NCBI GenBank assembly: GCA_964058845.1
Contig: CAXKVR010000019.1
Coordinates: forward strand, 1-64,000
Source: Carex sylvatica
Lineage: Eukaryota > Streptophyta > Magnoliopsida > Poales > Cyperaceae
Length of the DNA: 64,000 bases
Reading direction: 5' to 3'
A program made the position numbers and the translations under genes. Positions 11,226 through 22,065 of this stretch are shown here, one piece after another. Numbering within the stretch: position 1 is the first letter of the stretch; every line of letters begins with the position of its first letter. Below the pieces are notes generated by a model. The model made no database searches and was not told where the DNA came from. It worked only from the letters and a program-made list of their open reading frames with translations.

Positions 11226-12144
11226 TAAAAAAGGGGGGGAATTTGAAAATTTTGAAATTAAAAAAAAATGGGTACAGGTACATGGGTATACGGGAACGGG
11301 TACGGGTACACGGGTTCACGGACACTAGGGTATACGGGTATGGGTAATTCGGTCCAAGTATGGTCGGGTTTTTTCCCGAAAGGGCGTACCCGGCCCATTT
11401 TATGCCTGTACCAGTGTACTCGTTTATCCGACCTATACCCGAGCTCGGGCACGGGTACCCCGGGTAGCGGGCAAGGGCAAACCGGGTACGGGCTGCCCGG
11501 GTAGGATATTTGCAATCCACTACCTCCTGTTGCCACCCGTACAAGGCGGGTGCGACTTAGTCACCACCTTTTATGCGGACGTCACCGCTCATTATGCGAA
11601 CCTCGCATTTTTAATTATGCGGGTGAAACCGCGTACCACAGAAGCCTAATCGCTCATATGCGATTCCCTCTGACAATTCTGACAACGCGGGATGTCAGAA
11701 TTGGAGGAGGCGATTTAAGGTGAACAGTTCCATTAAATTGGGGCTGGCACATTGATTACTCGGGACACGATATAAGATAGAGTAATAGTGTCTCACAACT
11801 ATCACCGAGTTATTAATTTCGACTCGATCACTTTGGACCGTCTCCTTGAGACGGAACGCCAATCACTCACGTACACATCCAGTCGCGTAAAGTCGTAAAC
11901 CATAGCATGGACCTCGTATCATAGCTATTCATTATTTTATTTTTTCAAGGGAGTCCTAATTTTTTTTTCTGAAGGTGAGATCGAGGCTAATTGCAAAAAA
12001 AATGTTCAAAAGTTACGAACCATTCCCAACATCTTTACAAAATATGTAAACTAAAAACATAAGCAAGCCATATAAATAAAAGGTGACGATCTTTATATTT
12101 TGCAATTAACTTTAAAAATAAAATATTAGCTATACATCAACATA

Positions 12145-12858
12145 CCCAAACCACAACCTCCCAACCCGAACCCCCAAACCCTCCAACCATCTAACCCCGA
12201 ACCCTGAACCCTGAACCCTTAACACCTCAAACCCTAAATCCCAAATCCCAAACCTCAAACCCCCACCCCACCCCAAACCCTAAATTCTTAACGTAATTAA
12301 ATTAAAATCTAAACTAATCCTCGTAATACCCTCCCCCATTTTATTACTTTTATTTAAGTCTTCGAATTTCATTAATTTATATACAGTTTACAACACTTAG
12401 TTGATTCAGTGAGACCTCCAACCCCCAACCCAAACCCCAAAACCCCGACCCCACCCCCATCCCCCCAACCCCCCGACCCCCACACCCCAGCCCTCAACCC
12501 GCCAAATCCCAAGCCCCAAACCACTAACACTTAACCATAAATCCCTAATATGAAACCCTTAATCATAAACCATAAACCCCTAACCCTAAACATCTAAGCC
12601 TTAACCCTAAACCTTATACCCCTAACCCTAAACTCTAAACCTTGAACCTTAAACCCCTAATCCTAAACCCTAAATCCTAATCCAAAACCTGAGCCCTAAA
12701 TCCCCTAAACCCTAAACATTAAGCGCTAAACCCTAAACATTAAGCGCTAAACCCTAAATCCCAAACTCCAAACCGCAAACCCCAAATCCAAAACTTGGAC
12801 CTCTGACCCCGAACCTTGAACCCCCAAAACTCGAAACCTTGAAACTCAAAAACCTTAA
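12145..12858 (+). repeat. Degenerate telomere-like array with CCCTAAA words
   Basis: This is the longer counterpart of the array at 8858-9131. It is composed of AACCCCA, ACCCTAAA, AACCCTAA and CCTTAACC words and contains several perfect CCCTAAA plant telomere units, for example within the repeated ACATTAAGCGCTAAACCCTA motif near 12717-12750. About 130 bp of unique AT-rich sequence interrupts it near 12283-12410. Confidence 0.7.
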
Positions 12859-12859
12859 A

Positions 12860-13310
12860 TGATAGAGTAAGGTGTCCTAGAACAAACTGTTGTTTATATT
12901 TCTTGTTCATATGATTGATTGACGATAGTTAATTTGTTGCTTAAAGTTGCATTGCTTATGGTATATACAAGTGCTTAGATTATGTAGCAACCAAATGATA
13001 AAAATAATGAACTTTAAACAATTCCTGGCCAAGGTAATCAACAAGGAACACTGATTGCATGTAAGGCTAGTGTGGGGATTGAATGCTTTGATCCAGCTAT
13101 CATATATCAACTCGGACTGGCTGTCGGTTCAATGCCACATATGCATATAAGTGTTTGTATGTCATTGGATTTGACCACACGCGAACATCACTAAGAATTT
13201 TGTGTTTTGTCATTGATGGTTCACAATGTTGTTGTCTTATGTCTGAAAGATTTGGTATGCCTGCTTAAGGGATGCACATTAGTGGTTACTGTCCACCGCT
13301 CGCCGTTATA
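12860..13310. mobile_element. Diverged Copia LTR-like fragment
   Basis: The phrase AAGGTAATCAACAAGGAACAC, followed by AAGGCTAGTGTGGGGATT, aligns by eye with GAGGTAATTAGCAGGAACAC and AAGGTTAGTATGTGGATT in the LTR at 20739-22725. The rest is too diverged to align by eye. I infer an old relative of that LTR family. Confidence 0.35.
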
Positions 13311-13313
13311 GGT

Positions 13314-13331
13314 AGTTTAGGGTTTAGGGTT
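13314..13331 (-). repeat. Short TTTAGGG telomere-type run
   Basis: GTTTAGGGTTTAGGGTTT contains two to three plant telomere units in the orientation opposite to the CCCTAAA words at 12.6-12.8 kb. Confidence 0.7.
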
Positions 13332-13995
13332 TAAAAAATAAACTTTTAATAGTTTTAATTGACACTAACAATTAAAAAAATGATATTTTACTCATAGCAA
13401 AGCAGAGTATATCCGATTAGTATCAGATTTATTTTTGAAGTCGATGAGCTTCAAAATCATCCAATCCGCTAGTTATTGAAATATTTCGCTCCTTTTTTAA
13501 TCCATTACAAAGTGTATTTTTCCTCTAAAGTTAAGAGTATTTTTCTTTGAATTGTTTGTGTTTTAATATAGAAATATGAATATCTAGTTTATCAACTTTT
13601 TTTAATTATTTATAAAAGATCATTTGAATTTTGAATTTATATCTTATTATATTTTTTAAATCTATAATTTCTCATACAGAAGAATATATGTTTTTATCGC
13701 TAAATCAAAAATTATTTTTTTATTTAATTTTTAAATTCATGACCTCCCGTAGTTCATCCCTTAAATGACATCATATTTGTAAATATCGCGGACTAAGCTT
13801 CGACTTTTCACAAATATATATATTTTTTAATGGAAGTTACTTTCAAATAATCAAATAAAGTTAAAAAATATATATACTACATTCAATGTTTTGTTGAGTC
13901 GAGTTGGTGGAGTAGATTGACCACTCAGTCGAATTGATTGAACACCGGTAAATTACAATAAATAATTAATTTTTTCTCAACTTATTACCTTTGCC
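13332..13995. other. AT-rich spacer
   Basis: Low-complexity AT-rich sequence without a supported gene or repeat boundary. Confidence 0.5.
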
Positions 13996-14462
13996 TAGAG
14001 GTGTCAATGGCACTCTTTTATTCGTTTATTCAATCCGTATCGTATTCGAAAATACGAATAAAGGTATAATTTTTTTTCCGTTAGCTAATCGAGTACGGAT
14101 AAGGGTAATGGTTTTTTTCGTTATCTTAATTACCTATTTTTGTATAAGATAATTTTAAAAAAAAATTATATATATAAATATATATTTGTACGAAAATGAT
14201 ACATGATACAATAATTTTTTTGTTTTTTTATTAAATTTTCATAATACAAATTAGTTGTATTCATTATTATTTTTTTCTTATTTTAAAAAATATTTTATCG
14301 AAAACACAAATTGAAATGTTAATGGCACTATTTTATCCGTTTATCCAATCCGTACCATATTCGAAAATATATATAAGAGTAAAGATTTTTTTCCGTTATC
14401 ATAACCGGTACGGATATGAAAATATCTCCGCACGATCCGTATTGTACCCATTGACACCCCTA
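13996..14462. mobile_element. hAT-type non-autonomous element (467 bp)
   Basis: Ends are TAGAGGTGTCAATGG and the inverted CCATTGACACCCCTA, flanked by a perfect 8-bp direct repeat CCTTTGCC at 13988-13995 and 14463-14470. An 8-bp target duplication with TAGGGGTGTCAA-type ends is diagnostic of a plant hAT family. The interior is AT-rich with CGTATTCGAAAATACG palindromes and no transposase. Confidence 0.85.
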
Positions 14463-14707
14463 CCTTTGCCAAATTTCATCGATATTTTTATTTTAACCCG
14501 TTTTCTAAAATATTTTATTAAAAATAACAATGTTTTAGATTTTTTTTTTTTTGCTTTTTTGATTAACTAACTCAAGCTGCATATTTTTTCTGCGACTTGG
14601 GGTATTTTTTTTTTTGATAAAATTAATTTTTTATAATATATGTATATGTATATATGTGTATATAATATATGTATGTGTATATATGTATATCTAATATAAT
14701 ATATGTA

Positions 14708-15085
14708 GAGGAGGGATTTAATTACATTTTTTTTTGGTGACACCAGATTACACTTTATATTTTTGAAGTCCAAATAGTCGATCCAAACCGTTCAACATTA
14801 TAGATATATTAAAATGTGTTTGCAGATCAAATTTTATATTTTTTTGAATTTTTTTACTATTTATTAAGATGGGTACAAAAATTCAATGGTCTGAATATAG
14901 CGATTTTGTTCAATAATTAATAAATAGTAAAAAAAATTCAAAAATTATAAAATTTGATATGTATGTACATTTTAATTTATCCATCATGTTGAACGGTTTG
15001 GATCGACTATTTGAACTTTGAAAACTTTAAAAATCGAGAGTGTAATTCGATGTCACCAAAAAAGGGTGTAATTGGATCCTTCCTC
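14708..15085. mobile_element. GAGGAGGGATCCAATTACA-type MITE (378 bp)
   Basis: Left end GAGGAGGGATTTAATTACA matches the reverse complement of the right end, GAGGAAGGATCCAATTACA. The arms continue through GGTGACACC, CGATCCAAACCGTTCAACAT and ATTTTTTTACTATTTATTAA, giving a nearly full-length hairpin. Flanking TA-rich repeats hide the target duplication. A relative truncated by the window end lies at 63724-64000. Confidence 0.75.
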
Positions 15086-15114
15086 ATTATATATACATAT
15101 ACATATATTATATA

Positions 15115-15237
15115 TGAGGAGGGATCCAATTACACCCTTTTTTGGTGACACCGGATTGATTACACTCTATGTTTTCAAAGTCCAAGCAGGCGATCCAAAC
15201 CGTTCAACATGATGGATATGTTAAAATGTAGCTTGGG
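15115..15237. mobile_element. Single left arm of the same MITE family
   Basis: GAGGAGGGATCCAATTACAC through GGCGATCCAAACCGTTCAAC repeats the left arm of the element at 14708 with few changes and then stops. No matching right arm follows. Confidence 0.65.
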
Positions 15238-15479
15238 TATTTAAAAAAAAAAACCTTAAATATGATTATTTTTAATAAAATATTTAAAAAAAAGATAAAA
15301 ATAACAATATCGGCAAATTTCCAGTCCCAGTATGCCCATTATAAATCGCAAAAATAATAAAAAGATTAATTGAGAGTGCTATCAAATCCTTTTTTTTTTT
15401 TTTCCGAAAAGAGATGATGACTCCATGGACTTCATCCACGGCTAAAACCCGACAACTCATTCGGCTCACTCCCGAATTT

Positions 15480-15785
15480 TGCCTAGACGTGGTCTTTTCC
15501 TAGAAACACAATTTCTTGGTACATAAGATTCCTGTTCCCACTTATAAGTGGGATTCAGTTCATGGACCTAGACCAGGTCTGTAAGCACCACGAACCTCCC
15601 CCGCGTCAAGTCTCGCCTGCCACGATCAAAAGAATTGGCATATCCCACGTGGCTCATTCTTACTCGCTAAACAACAAGCACGCTCGTCAATTGACCGGTT
15701 ATTTGCCCCTTCGACGGGACTTTTCCGGTCATCTCAGATGTCATTTCCATAGCAGTGACCGGGGTTGACCGGTGCCCGAATCGCC
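15480..15785. other. GC-richer unique island with a G-box
   Basis: This 300-bp block is markedly richer in GC than its neighbours and contains CCCACGTGGC, a G-box/ABRE-type core. A 68-codon plus-strand open frame (15562-15768) shows no domain that I recognise. It may be a relic of a promoter or exon, or sequence captured by a transposon. No function is assigned. Confidence 0.35.
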
Positions 15786-15825
15786 ATATCGGTACTCGGT
15801 ACTTGATGACAATAATAACATTTTT

Positions 15826-16481
15826 GAAGAATTTCATATATACCACTCAAAAACTGTAAAATTATGTATTTATCATTCAAATTTATATAATTACATATTT
15901 ACCATCTAAAAATCTGATAACTCACATATTTACTCAATATAACTTTAGTATATATCAAATATATCCAAATTCAGATTAATTATGTTTAACATTCTTAAAA
16001 CTATAATTAATCAAGAATTAACTTAGCACTCTTTCTTTTTCTCCTCTTTCTTTTTCTCCATAGATTTATTCTTTATGTCCAAATATAAGAGATTGAAAAC
16101 AAATATAAACTAAATTATGTTCTCTTAAACTAGAAATACTATGAAATGAAATAACTCTAATTTTATATGACTAATATAAACTAATTTTATTTTACTACCT
16201 TGTCATTTCTGATCATAGAAGAAGAGGAGTCGGGAGAGACATTAGGTTTCAGCGCCAAAAAAAGAGGACTTCTGATCGTAGAAGGGGAAGGAGCTAATTT
16301 AATAATTAATTATATTGTTTATAATATTAAACTGAATTAATCTCTAATTAATCTCATATTTTGATTAATTGGATAAATATGTGAGTTATTAGAATTTTAG
16401 ATGGTAAATATGTAATTACAGAAATTTGGATGATAAATACGTAATTTCATAGTTTTTGAGTGGTACATATGAAATTCTCCC
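15826..16481. mobile_element. Mutator-like MITE with ~150-bp arms (656 bp)
   Basis: The left end GAAGAATTTCATATATACCA matches the reverse complement of the right end, GGGAGAATTTCATATGTACC, and the arms align for about 150 bp through CCACTCAAAAACT and ATTTACCATCTAAAA. Direct repeat TAACATTTTT flanks both sides (15816-15825, 16482-16491). The 9-10-bp duplication indicates a Mutator-like element. The interior has no transposase. Confidence 0.85.
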
Positions 16482-16626
16482 TAACATTTTTTGTGACAAT
16501 TGCAATTTTTTTATATCTTTTGTAAAACATATGTTATCAAATCATGTAGCAACGAAAATTTTCAAATAATATTTACTTTATATATATTATTTAAGTTATT
16601 TTTAAATTACAAACATATTATTATAC

Positions 16627-17000
16627 TGGGACGGATGAATTCAGAATTTTCGTCAGGAGAGGACAAAAAAATATTAAATCGAATTTAAATAACTAATCGG
16701 ATCTAAATTCATTAACTAATTGGGTACTCGATAAAAAAAAAATTGACTTATACTTTACAATGCTCTAACTATAATTTCTGATACTTTAACTTATAATTCT
16801 AATTATCAATTATAATTCAAAAAAAAATTTGGTTTTAACACTAAATTCAATCTGAATTACAAATCAAACATTCAAATGGAGCAAAAAAAATTCAGAAAGA
16901 GACAAAGTCAATCGAAACCAATAGATCATCACTAAAACTTAAAAATTAAGAAGAGGGCAGCTGCCCCTCCTGAGACCATATGGGTCTGCCCCTGACTGGG
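16627..17000. mobile_element. Possible hAT-like remnant
   Basis: The left part reads CTGGGACGGATGAATTCAG with GTCAGGAG, and the right part has GGCAGCTGCCCCTCCTGAG and GGGTCTGCCCCTGACTGG, a pattern often seen at plant hAT ends. No clean target duplication was found and the ends are diverged. Confidence 0.3.
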
Positions 17001-17712
17001 GACTAGCAAGCCGGTTCAAGGCTTCAAGCAATTAAATGTGTTAGTGAACTAGATAGAAGTAAAACCATGTCTTTCAAAGTCTGCATGCTATTTACAAAAA
17101 GAAAAAAGGAAAATAGAAATAAATTGTCTTTACATTGGCTGGTCCAACAATTGCAAATATAGCACGCTTCAACAACAACAACAAAAAACAATTTATACAT
17201 GGTAACCGCGTGTTACATGAGAAATTGAGTGAGTGTATGGTACGCGCCTATTTTCAGTTTTTCATGTTGTACGAGCCTATTAAATGGTTGTGTTTTTATT
17301 TTTTATTTTTTTATTTTTACAAGCTTTTAGTAATTCTCAATCTGGTCTCGCATCACCTCATATCAAATCCAGAGAAAGAGAGAGAGAGAGAGAGGCAGAC
17401 AAAATCATGGAGTGGTGCATGCTTAATGACATGACATGGATTTGCATATCTTGTTCGTTGCACTCCTCTCTTCTTTTAATTTTCTTCTTAGAAAGATTAA
17501 TAAAATGTGAACAGAATCTCTTATTTGATTCCCTACAATTACAAATAACTCAACCAACTTTTGATTCTATACAGACTCGTTTGGAAAATTCAAAAAGTAA
17601 TGAAGAGTAAAAATAAAACATCGAGTGAATACTGAATAGTGCTATTTTGGCCTGTAGTGCTAGTATTGAATTTAATCTTGATTATTTCGCAACTTGTAAT
17701 GGCTATGCTGGA
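17001..17712. other. Spacer with a GA microsatellite
   Basis: A run of GA dinucleotides occurs at about 17371-17394. Two overlapping open frames of about 100 codons exist but lack domains and run through the microsatellite, so I do not call them genes. Confidence 0.45.
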
Positions 17713-18241
17713 CTAAGGGTGTCAACTGTTACGGTAAGGTTCGAGTATGGTGTAAACTCGTTTATTTTGGTCTGAGTCTGAACTGAGCGAGCTAAATTTA
17801 GATTACTTGAGTCAAAAACCTATGGCTCGCTCGTGACAAGCCAGTCCGAGCTAGCTCGCGAGCTGACGAGCTGGCTCGCTATGCTTTATTGGGCTGCTAT
17901 TATACAAATTCAAAAATAAAAAAATAAAAAAGCTCATTCAAAAAATTTAAGAAATCGTCCAACAGGTACATCTTCAAGCAATTGAAACCCATATTATTTA
18001 TTTTCAAACCAAAAATATATCAATTTTGCATAATTACGCCTTTGAAAATGGGACTGGACTTAAAATTATACGGGGCTAAATCCTAAATCCACTGTAGCTT
18101 AACGAGCCGAGCTGACCCCTGACTTAGCTTGTTTATTTTGGCTCGAGCCTGAGCCGAGCTGGCTCGTTAACAGCTCGGTCCACTACCGAGCGAGCTGTTA
18201 GCGAGCAAGTCACGAGCCGCGAGCTTTTTTGACAGCCCTAG
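17713..18241. mobile_element. hAT-like element rich in GAGCTCG words
   Basis: The left end CTAAGGGTGTCAACTGTTA is inverted at the right end as TTTGACAGCCCTAG. The subterminal regions carry many GAGCCGAGC, AGCTCGCGAGC and GCTCGAGCC words. No perfect 8-bp duplication could be found, so it may be an old copy. Confidence 0.6.
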
Positions 18242-18629
18242 TCGAGTGAGAATATTTTTATATTTGTATCCATTATAAATTATTTTTATCCGTATTCTAT
18301 CCTTGTCCGTTATAAATTATCTTACTCATAATCTACTATTATTTATTATAATTATCGGATAACAAAACACTATTAAATAAATAACATGTAATATCAGTAT
18401 AATAATTATATCTATTAATTGAATAAAATATTAAAACATATACATTGATTTTACACATGTAATAAAGTCATATGTATAGTTGTTTATTAAAAAAAAAATT
18501 CATGATCATGTTAAGTGCAAGTAAATTAATTAAAGTACTATTTTAATACTTATTAATATACAATATATATGATTTTTAATAAACAATGAAAAAATTCTAG
18601 ATCATTGAAAATAATAATTTTAAAACTAG
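18242..18629. other. AT-rich spacer
   Basis: Nothing supported. Some CCGTTATAAATTA and TATCCGTATTC words hint at further decayed hAT-like sequence. Confidence 0.4.
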
Positions 18630-18790
18630 CTAATAAATAGTAAATAAATTCCAACAAATGTAAAATTTGATCTCCAAGCATATTTTATTATAGATTGAAT
18701 GTTGAACGGTTTGTATCGACCGTTTGTACTTTGAAAATAAACTGAAGCGTTTGTTCCACGGCCTAAGAACAAATGTTTTGATATTAGTCA
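18630..18790. mobile_element. Right arm of a CCGTTCAACAT-family MITE
   Basis: TAATAAATAGTAAATAAATT, then GATCTCCAAGCATATTTTAT and GTTGAACGGTTTGTATCGAC match the right arms of related elements. No left arm is present directly upstream. Confidence 0.5.
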
Positions 18791-18823
18791 ACCTCTCTCT
18801 ATATATATATAGAGAGAGAGAGA

Positions 18824-19247
18824 GAGGTTGGCTACTATGCTTATATAAGCATATCTCCACATATGCTTATAACTCATTTTTATGTTTTCAATATCCAAAT
18901 GGTCGATCTGAACCGTTAGATGTGATCTCTATATTGAAATGTGCTTGGAGACCAAATTTTATATTTTTCTGAAATTTTTTACTATTTATTAAGTCACTTT
19001 GAAAATCGCTGATCCAATGGTGGCTTAACAAAACAGTAAAATCAGAAGCCACCGTTGGATCAGAGATTTTCAAATTGCTTAATAAATAGTAAAAAAATTT
19101 AGAAAAATGTAAAATTTGGTCTCCAAGCACATTTCAATATAGAGATCACATCTAACGGTTTAAATCGATCATTTGGACATTGAAAATACAAAAATGAGTT
19201 ATAAACATATGTGGGGATATGCTTATATAAGCATAGCAGCCAACCTC
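18824..19247. mobile_element. GAGGTTGGCTACTATGC MITE (424 bp)
   Basis: The left end GAGGTTGGCTACTATGCTTA matches the reverse complement of the right end, GAGGTTGGCTGCTATGCTTA. The arms extend to the middle of the element through ATAAGCATAT, CGATCTGAACCGTTAGATGT and TTTACTATTTATTAAG, forming an almost perfect hairpin. Each side abuts a CT-TA-GA palindromic microsatellite. Confidence 0.8.
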
Positions 19248-19249
19248 TC

Positions 19250-19283
<34 letters not shown>

Positions 19284-19284
<1 letters not shown>

Positions 19285-19657
19285 GGGAGGGTTCTAATAC
19301 CTCATGCATTCCATACCTCATTTTTTATATCTTCGTTTTTAAAGTCTAAACTATCGATCCGAACTCCTAAACATGATATCCATACTAAATATGCTTTGGG
19401 ATGAAATTTTATAATTTTTGAAAAATTTAACTTTTTTTTTAAGATAACTACAAAATAACTGTTTTTGAACGGTTCACAAACACTGATTTTGTATCTATCT
19501 TAAAAAATAGTAAAAAAATTTCAAAAATTATAAAATTTAATCTCCAAGCATATTTTAATATGAATATTATGTTGCGCGGTTCGGATCGTTATTCTGAACT
19601 TTAAAAATGAAGATATAAAATATAAGTATGATGATGTATGAAAGACGGATCTCTCCT
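19284..19657. mobile_element. Related MITE, more diverged arms
   Basis: The internal arms CGATCCGAACTCCTAAACAT and the inverted GCGCGGTTCGGATCG, together with TTTTTAAAGTCTAAACTA and AACTTTAAAAATGAAGATAT, show the same fold as neighbouring MITEs. The outer ends match only loosely. It begins directly after a GA microsatellite. Confidence 0.55.
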
Positions 19658-19808
19658 TTCTCTCTCTGTATATATGATAATCTAGCTAATTCTTGACATT
19701 TGAGTAACCAATAATTTTAGAACTTTTTCTAAGCCAAGTGTGCTACTTTTTTTCCTCTAAGTATTGTATTAGTTACTAGATGAAAAACTAATTTTTATTT
19801 GTTTTAAA

Positions 19809-19926
19809 TAAAGACATTTATTAATTTTGACATTTATTTTTATGAAATATGTATTACAAAAATATTTAAAGACATTTATTAATTTTGAAATTTATTTTTA
19901 TGAAATATGTATTACAAAAATTAAAC
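19809..19926. repeat. ~58-bp tandem duplication
   Basis: The block AAAGACATTTATTAATTTTG...TATGTATTACAAAAA occurs twice in a row with a single visible difference (GACATTT against GAAATTT). Confidence 0.8.
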
Positions 19927-20235
19927 ATGTATTATTATTTTAGTAGACAAATAAAACCATCACCACTGTTCCGCTACAACGTGGAATCATTTTTCGTCAT
20001 CGGTAACCATAGCAGCAAAATCTTGTCCCTTATAAAAGAAAATAAAGGCTAATTAAAACGAATTCGACAAAACATAGAACTGTTTGAATCAATAAAAAGA
20101 TAAAAAGAAATAGAGGTCAGACTGTCCAGAGAGCATAATTTAGAAGCAGAGTCAGAATATTTCTCAAAGAAATCAAGATGCTTGTTCTTTTCCTTGACAG
20201 GATCGATGCTGTAGGATTATTATTAGTAATTATTG

Positions 20236-20236
<1 letters not shown>

Positions 20237-20274
<38 letters not shown>
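20237..20274. repeat. TTA trinucleotide microsatellite
   Basis: About twelve uninterrupted TTA/ATT units. Confidence 0.95.
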
Positions 20275-21913
20275 GGAGTGAGTTTACGGTAATATGATAT
20301 TTTTATTTTTCAAGTCTAGCCGTTTAAGACAATTTTTATATAAAAATATATTTACAGATTAAAATTTTATATATTTTTTTTACTTTTTACTTATATAGGC
20401 AGAAAATAACTTGATCTAAAAATTCTTGACGATTTAAAAGCAGTGGTTTAACTTCCGAATCGACTGTTTAAACTTTAAAAATAAAAATACAAGTGTATAG
20501 CACAGTTCAATCAATAATATGCATATTACATAGCTTCACTCTTATTATCAAGGTTCTAAATAGCGATTATAGCGGCATAACGGAGAGACAAAAAAAAAGC
20601 TATTGCAAATAGCGTAGCTATAGCGGAAGCTATCATACATAGTGTTTTTTTTCCTTTTCAAAATTTATATTCTATATTTCTACTAATTATCAACATAATC
20701 AATATTAGAGAATTGAGGTAACAACTAAATGACAACTATGTTAGTTTGTAATAATCTAGAAGTCAATAATACGATAAATTATCATAAAGCTTTGTTCATG
20801 AATTGAGTGATTAAATAAACTGTCATTTTGTTGCCTTGAATATTATTACATTTATGAATCATTCCTTTATCTGACTAGAGTCAATAACTGGAATTGTGAA
20901 ACTTCATAATATAGATGTTATATATTCTTAAAAGTCACTAACTGAGGTAATTAGCAGGAACACTAATTAACCGTTACAAGGTTAGTATGTGGATTAAAAG
21001 ATGGTCAAGTTTTACAGACCACTGACAAGAGATGTCATTTTAATCACATAGATACATGTTCTAGGAACATGGTATTTGACAGACCCCGAATGAAACATTA
21101 AATGGAATTGTGTATGTGTCATTAATGTTTTCATTCAGTGTTAAGTTCTAAAGTATGAGGTATTCATCTTTCCTACTAAGAAATGTGTATGTGTGATTGT
21201 TATCTAACGCTGTCGGTAAAACGCAGTTATAACGGTAGCTTTTCGGTACACATAACTTAGCTGAGGTAGTGATGGTTTACCAAAAGTACTATTGTCCCTC
21301 GTATCTCTATACGAGCTATAGCATCACTGGGCCCCTTGATAGAGTAAGATTATCTGCTAGCGGTATAATTACAAGAGTAATTATATTTGATAATCTGCTC
21401 AAGATCAAGAAAAGATTAAGTTTGCAAGGATGACACACACCTACCTTGAAACTGATCTGATAGCTATGAGACGAAAGAACTGACACGAGTAAAATAGTTT
21501 ACTGGATCGTGATATTGTACAGTACAGCATCATCTGTGTAATTGGATGGTCATGACGCGTTATGCCAGATGCCTCTCATGATTATAGAAGTTAAAACAGT
21601 TTTAATTCTATTTACCAACATAACACAGATCCTATTGGGTCACACCGTATAGGAGCTAATCGGAGAATCTTATTGATTAATTATAAATTGATTATAATTA
21701 ATATTAAGATGGTTATAATTAATTATACATGATATAATTAAATTATAAATGTCATATAAATTGGCAAAGCAAAAACAAAAGGTTAATTTATAAACGTACC
21801 CGTTACGTTGTATAAAAGTTACCGAAACAACAAACCGCAAGAAATATAATTGTTCAGAATAATTATACGGATGTTAAATTAAATTTGGGCCAAGGACATT
21901 TTGGTCTTTTTAC

Positions 21914-22042
21914 ACATGACATGTCATCATCCTTATCCACATGACATGTCATCATCCTTATCCATTCAATGGCATTTCCGTAAATGGCATTTTGGTAAAT
22001 GGCATTTCCGTAAATGGCATTTTGGTAAATGGCATTTCCGTA
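21914..22042. repeat. LTR U3 tandem arrays: 25-bp x2 and 15-bp x5
   Basis: A 25-bp unit with the palindrome ATGACATGTCAT is repeated at 21914-21938 and 21939-21963. Five 15-bp units follow (21968-22042), alternating AATGGCATTTCCGTA and AATGGCATTTTGGTA. They sit 25-150 bp upstream of the TATA box, where LTR enhancers usually lie. The same arrays occur in the 3' LTR. Confidence 0.85.
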
Positions 22043-22065
22043 ATTCCTAAACCTCCTCAAATGCC

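Larger units (their letters stand above)
9612..11510. mobile_element. Nested element with GGGTACGGGTA-type inverted ends
   Basis: Near the left edge the sequence is rich in GGGCACGGGTA/GGGTACGGATA words, and near the right edge in their mixed-strand counterparts (GGGCACGGGTACCCCGGG, CCGGGTACGGGCTGCCCGGG). A short inverted GTAGTGG occurs at about 9610 and 11516. GC-rich ends of this sort are common in plant hAT elements, but I found no clean 8-bp target duplication. The interior is AT-rich and repetitive. Confidence 0.35.
9387..11921. mobile_element. LTR-like insertion (TG...CA, 5-bp target duplication)
   Basis: The insertion begins TGATAGGGCCATGTGCCC and ends GACCTCGTATCA, with the 5-bp direct repeat TAGCT at 9382-9386 and 11922-11926. 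TG...CA ends with 5-bp duplications are the hallmark of LTR retrotransposons. No gag or pol is present and no internal pair of LTRs is obvious, so a solo LTR swollen by later insertions, or a small non-autonomous element, is most likely. The tandem duplication at 8451-9168 supplies the uninterrupted site. Confidence 0.6.
9169..12858. repeat. Tandem duplication, copy 2, split by an LTR-like insertion
   Basis: The left part (9169-9386) repeats 8451-8650 and the right part (11922-12858) repeats the remainder, including the TTTTTCAAGGGAGTCC block and the C-rich array. The break falls exactly at TAGCT, which is duplicated on both sides of the 2,535-bp insertion. Confidence 0.75.
14464..15325. repeat. 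Inverted-repeat composite with nested MITEs
   Basis: Sequence at about 14464-14550 (TTTGCCAAATTTCATCGATA, then ATATTTTATTAAAAATAAC) reappears inverted at about 15255-15325. Between these arms lie a complete MITE (14708-15085) and a single arm of another (15115-15237). The outer arms may be an older element. Confidence 0.55.

Noticed and set aside
11212..11544. Proline/tyrosine-rich frames on the minus strand and a GTG-rich frame on the plus strand
   Set aside because: They derive from GGGTACGGGTA-type transposon-end repeats.
20220..20275. TTA repeat considered as a possible centromeric or CRISPR-like array
   Set aside because: A plain trinucleotide microsatellite with no spacers.
20276..20500. 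Possible further CCGTTCAACAT-family MITE
   Set aside because: Some internal motifs are similar (CGACTGTTTAAACTTTAAAA), but the ends do not pair convincingly.
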